Below, piece by piece: positions 61,089-64,000 of a DNA stretch of 64,000 bases (the stretch's first letter is position 1; each line of letters opens with the position of its first letter). A program made the position numbers and the translations under genes. This DNA comes from Dipteris shenzhenensis (taxonomy: Eukaryota; Polypodiophyta; Polypodiopsida; Gleicheniales): the NCBI GenBank assembly GCA_047967505.1, contig CM106539.1, one strand, 5' to 3'. Under the pieces are notes generated by a model. It ran no database searches. It saw only the letters and a list, made by a program, of their open reading frames with translations, and was not told the DNA's origin.

Positions 61089-62466
61089 CACTACTACACA
61101 CGGATCCTATTGTGATATTTATGTACCGACATTTAGCGTGCCCGGGGCACTAATAGTCGGTATGAAAAGTGCGTCCTGTAAAGCGTTGCTATATAGCGAT
61201 GTTAGGTAAATGTCACTATATAGCGACTATTACAAAAGTTGCTATATAGTGACTTATCAGTGTCGCTATATAGCAAAACTGAGATACTATTTTATAGCGA
61301 CGTTTTCTAGAGAGGTTTTTTACTCATATAGGCCTTAAAAGTTAGCTTTTTCCAATGACAAATTTATTTTAATTTTCATACATGTTTGATCTCATAGATA
61401 ATAAAAATATGAAAGCATGTACATCAAGCCTTTGAAGCTCATATATTCATGTCCAAGTTTGAGATGAAAAAAATCAATTATTAAGAGCATTTACATCAAC
61501 TATTTCACAACCAATTCTAAGGTGCCAAACAAGTCTATCTCCAACTCTATACCGAGTTGATCTCCTATATCATCATCGTACTCTAGCATCGTATGTTCAC
61601 CTAAAAGTACTTCATCATCTTCTTCAATAAAGTGTGGTGATTCTTGATGATCGCTGTCTTCTTCCTAAATATCGTGATCTCCATCTTCCTCCCGTGCGAT
61701 GTCATTATGCGCATCTTCCTCTTGGCTCATATTGCGATCTTCATCTTCTTCGCTAGATTCATCGAAATCAATTGGATCTGGCATTGGTAGTGGCATGTCC
61801 ATATTCACATCTCTATCTTCAAAAATTTGCTTACTTCGTGGTGCAACTTGGACCACATACCACCATCTTGGATTAGAACTATCCGGATGAAAAACCACCT
61901 ATATTGAAGATGGGTGCCAAATGTCATCAATTATATATATGAAATTATGCTCAAGTACATGTATCAATGGATCTTTAAAAACAAAAGCTTCGATTAATTA
62001 AATCATTAGTATGCACCTGCTCACGATGCTTGGGAAGAACAAAATTATCACTTTCATCGGTCCAATGTTTGGTGGAGTCTATTGCAAAGAAATTGCTACT
62101 ATCTTTTCTCACTATTGCATGGGAACTGTTGTAAATAGTTCTAAACCATTTTACATCAAGAATGAAAATACTAAATCATCTGAAATCAACTTCATAGATG
62201 TTGCGTATGGTTCCACAATAATCCAACTGTGAGGAGAGAAGATTGGTATCCGAAGCACTTGCTCGACTATCTTGTGCGAAGTTAGCCATGACTCCATAAT
62301 CATATGTGACTCTCTTTGAATCGATGCATTCCACACAAAAATGTCGTCCATATGACCATAATGCACTGTACTTTTTGTACTGTAAAAGAGCATCATTAAA
62401 ACAATGAAGATGCATCTATTTTATAGCGTATATTGCCACAAATAATTACTTAATTACGTCAAGAGA
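61089..62466 (-). mobile_element. CACTA 3'-terminal block, copy 2
   Basis: Begins CACTACTACACACGG at 61089, then the subterminal array (TTGCTATATAGCGATG, GTCACTATATAGCGAC at 61185-61305) and DUF4216 coding DNA parallel to copy 1. Similarity ends near 62466, but transposase coding DNA continues to the right (62476 on), so this copy looks like the original end and copy 1 like the added one. Confidence 0.8.
61665..62379 (-). pseudogene. DUF4216 CACTA protein C-terminus, copy 2
   Basis: Exon 62379-62017 carries YGVMANFAQDSRASASDTNL, LDYCGTIRNIYEVDFR, then TGA at 62178-62176, then FSIFILDVKWFRTIY. Exon 61898-61665 carries VFHPDSSNPRWWYVVQVAPR and an acidic tail (DESSEEDEDRNMSQEEDAHN). The splice sites are intact (acceptor at 62380, donor at 62016, acceptor at 61899). 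DUF4216 follows the transposase region in plant CACTA proteins. The single TGA prevents full translation. Confidence 0.8.
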
Positions 62467-62475
62467 TAAGAAACT

Positions 62476-62760
62476 TACATGCACCATACATCCAGATGAT
62501 AACTCTCGCTAGCGCTTGTTTATTGTCTCTCCATCGCGTTCGGCTTTACGTAGAGCTAGTTGTAGCCAATCAAGTGACATGTGAGTGGGGAGAACAGATC
62601 CCGTGTATATGGTTGCGATCACCTGTACATTACTCTGAATCTCATCCTTGTATTTATTCTTTCTGCTTTGGCCACTTCATATCTCTCAATCCACTTTCGC
62701 ATCTCAAGGCTATCGAGGATATTGCCAAATCTATGGGAAAAATCAATGAAAAACATTGAA
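62476..62760 (-). pseudogene. CACTA transposase segment preceding DUF4216
   Basis: Minus-strand text reads NILDSLEMRKWIERYEVAKA and ERINTRMRFRV near 62760-62640, then after stops SQPYTRDLFSPLTCH and a donor-like GTAAGT at about 62475. It matches the fragment at 54265-54640 in position and sequence type, and lies upstream of copy 2 of DUF4216. It has several stops. Confidence 0.6.
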
Positions 62761-63317
62761 TCTTACATAATTACAACCCCTCAAAAGTTCCCAAATTATC
62801 AGGATTTTCCCAAATTCTATAAGATGGTGTTAAAAGAGGGGAAGAAGAGGGAATAAGAGAAGAGAGGGAAAGAGAGGGTTCCTACACCCATCACTATAGT
62901 TAGCACTTAAGGCGTTAGCTGTAGGCCAATGCAAATAATGAAAACGACAAAAGGGAAAAAAATGAAGCACTTTCTTACCTGAAAAAGTCTCGCTCGATGT
63001 TTTGTGGACTAGCCCTACAAGAAAGAGGAAACATACCATTTTTTTAGATAACTAGTTAGAGGAAGGAATTGTTCTTGCACTCATTACAAGCGAGAAGTAT
63101 GACATCAACATCATATTGTCATGCACCACTTGTGGATGTATGGGGAGGAGCCCAAACCAGTACCCATCATTGGTGTTGCACGTGGTGCTCGATCATCGGT
63201 AAGTCAATGCTATTTGAGTTCGTGATTAATATTGCATATCATTATGGCACGAAACCTTGAGATATGATCTTATATATACACAAAATCTTGAGATAGGGTG
63301 AGGAGGGTGGCGAGGGT
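62761..63317. other. Spacer between oppositely oriented CACTA coding parts
   Basis: Between the minus-strand DUF4216-type gene and the plus-strand Tnp2. An open frame at 63069-63260 ends near a good donor (CATCG then GTAAGT, about 63196), so a short upstream Tnp2 exon is possible. CACTATAGTTAGCAC at about 62891 resembles a CACTA end but no partner was identified. Confidence 0.4.
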
Positions 63318-64000
63318 GTGCATATACCTTCACACTTTGAGCAAGACTATAGTCTCTCGGATGTGCCAGATGATGACGAGGGTATGGTGGACATGATGGA
63401 TTCTATTTTTAGGGGCACTATGTCACATGTACACGTGATGTCCGAGTCTGAGGTTGAGTCTGAGGTCAATATGCAAGAGTTGCAATCAACACAATTGTAC
63501 AAGGGTGCTAGGATGTCTAAACTACGGGCTTGTCTCTCAATCTTGAATTTGCAAGCAAAGTATGGGTGGTCAGATACAAGTGTCTTGGCCTTAATGAGGT
63601 TGCTTCAAAAGATGTTGCCTGCATCAAACACCATGCCCATGTCAAGAGATGAAGCGAAGAAGATGCTAACAACAGAGGATATAGATTATGATACCATCCA
63701 TGCTTGTCGTAATGACTGTATTCTCTTTTGTCATGAGCATGGAGATTTGGCTAGTTGTCCGAAGTGTGGGGAACAACGATATAGAGAGGACTTACAAGGT
63801 TTAGAGCAGATACCAATAAAGGTCTTAAGACACTTATCCATCATTGCAAGAATACAACACTTGTTTTGATGCAAATCCATAGCGGAGTTGATGACTTGGC
63901 ATGCATCTCATCGGTCCACTGACGACACATTGAGGATTCTTGCAGATTGTGCAGCTTGGAAGCACATAGACATTAGTGGTCAGACTTTGCAAGGGAGCCA
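63318..64000 (+). pseudogene. CACTA (En/Spm) Tnp2 transposase N-terminal region, runs off right edge
   Basis: An open frame from 63318 (starts GTG, so probably an internal exon) to a TGA at 63867, continuing in the same frame to the window end. Features: acidic start (SDVPDDDEGMVDMMDSIF), ARMSKLRACLSILNLQAKYG, SDTSVLALMRLLQKMLP, then the Tnp2 zinc-like block DYDTIHACRNDCILF and ASCPKCGEQRYRE. Past the TGA, SIAELMTWHASHRSTDD and AWKHIDI match the usual next part of Tnp2 (WH...RS/AWK). The TGA is explained by CGA to TGA. The catalytic DDE region would lie outside the window. Confidence 0.88.

Overview
Organism. The window looks like transposon-rich nuclear DNA of a land plant. It carries Ty1/copia elements with plant-type primer-binding sites, a Tat/Athila-type primer-binding site, CACTA (En/Spm) transposase pieces with DUF4216 and Tnp2 domains, Helitron-like endonuclease remnants, and two intron-containing plant-type genes: a TauE/SafE membrane transporter and a tropinone-reductase-like SDR. 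Low gene density and the mix of element families would fit a large-genome seed-free plant (fern or lycophyte), but that is inference. No rRNA, tRNA or CRISPR array was seen.

Layout. 0.06-3.0 kb: minus-strand TauE/SafE gene (eight exons reconstructed; the 3' end lies off the left edge). 4.7-5.2 kb: dispersed repeat. 5.8-6.45 kb: broken genomic copy of the middle of the TauE gene, directly abutting a decayed minus-strand Copia element (6.46-11.6 kb, with a probable LTR up to about 12.6 kb). 13.6-15.5 kb: decayed Ty3/gypsy pol. 15.5-19.4 kb: nothing recognised except low-complexity repeats. 19.4-37.45 kb: three linked genes of a probable large DNA element. A (+) is a very decayed protein of about 1,100 codons, B (-) is an unknown protein of about 960 codons, and C (+) is a DUF7869-type protein. 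A nearly intact 5.84-kb Copia element with perfect 5-bp target duplications sits inside B. B and C diverge from a 1.6-kb C-rich/G-rich tract carrying repeated palindromes, and the 3' ends of all three genes run into related GTGGTGTA/TACACCAC palindromes. 37.5-46 kb: low-complexity DNA, LTR-like pieces and a gag remnant. 46.08-48.75 kb: non-autonomous LTR element with 357-bp LTRs and TSD ACCAA. 49.5-55.0 kb: region bounded by a 14-bp inverted repeat with subterminal TCTATAGATGCGC-type arrays, holding a CACTA transposase C-terminal piece and nested retroelement debris. 55.1-59.3 kb: an apparently intact five-exon SDR gene bracketed by two oppositely oriented Helitron-type endonuclease remnants. 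59.7-64.0 kb: CACTA material, with two tandem copies of a terminal block carrying DUF4216 (-) and a Tnp2 N-terminal region (+) running off the right edge.

How it fits together. Only the SDR gene, the TauE gene (as far as seen) and possibly parts of gene B look functional; the rest is nested mobile DNA in decay. Most in-frame stops in the coding remnants can be explained by one C-to-T change (CGA to TGA, CAG to TAG, CAA to TAA) or its opposite-strand equivalent (TGG to TAG), as expected for deamination of methylated cytosine. The two CACTA blocks show one such change directly (CGA in one copy, TGA in the other).
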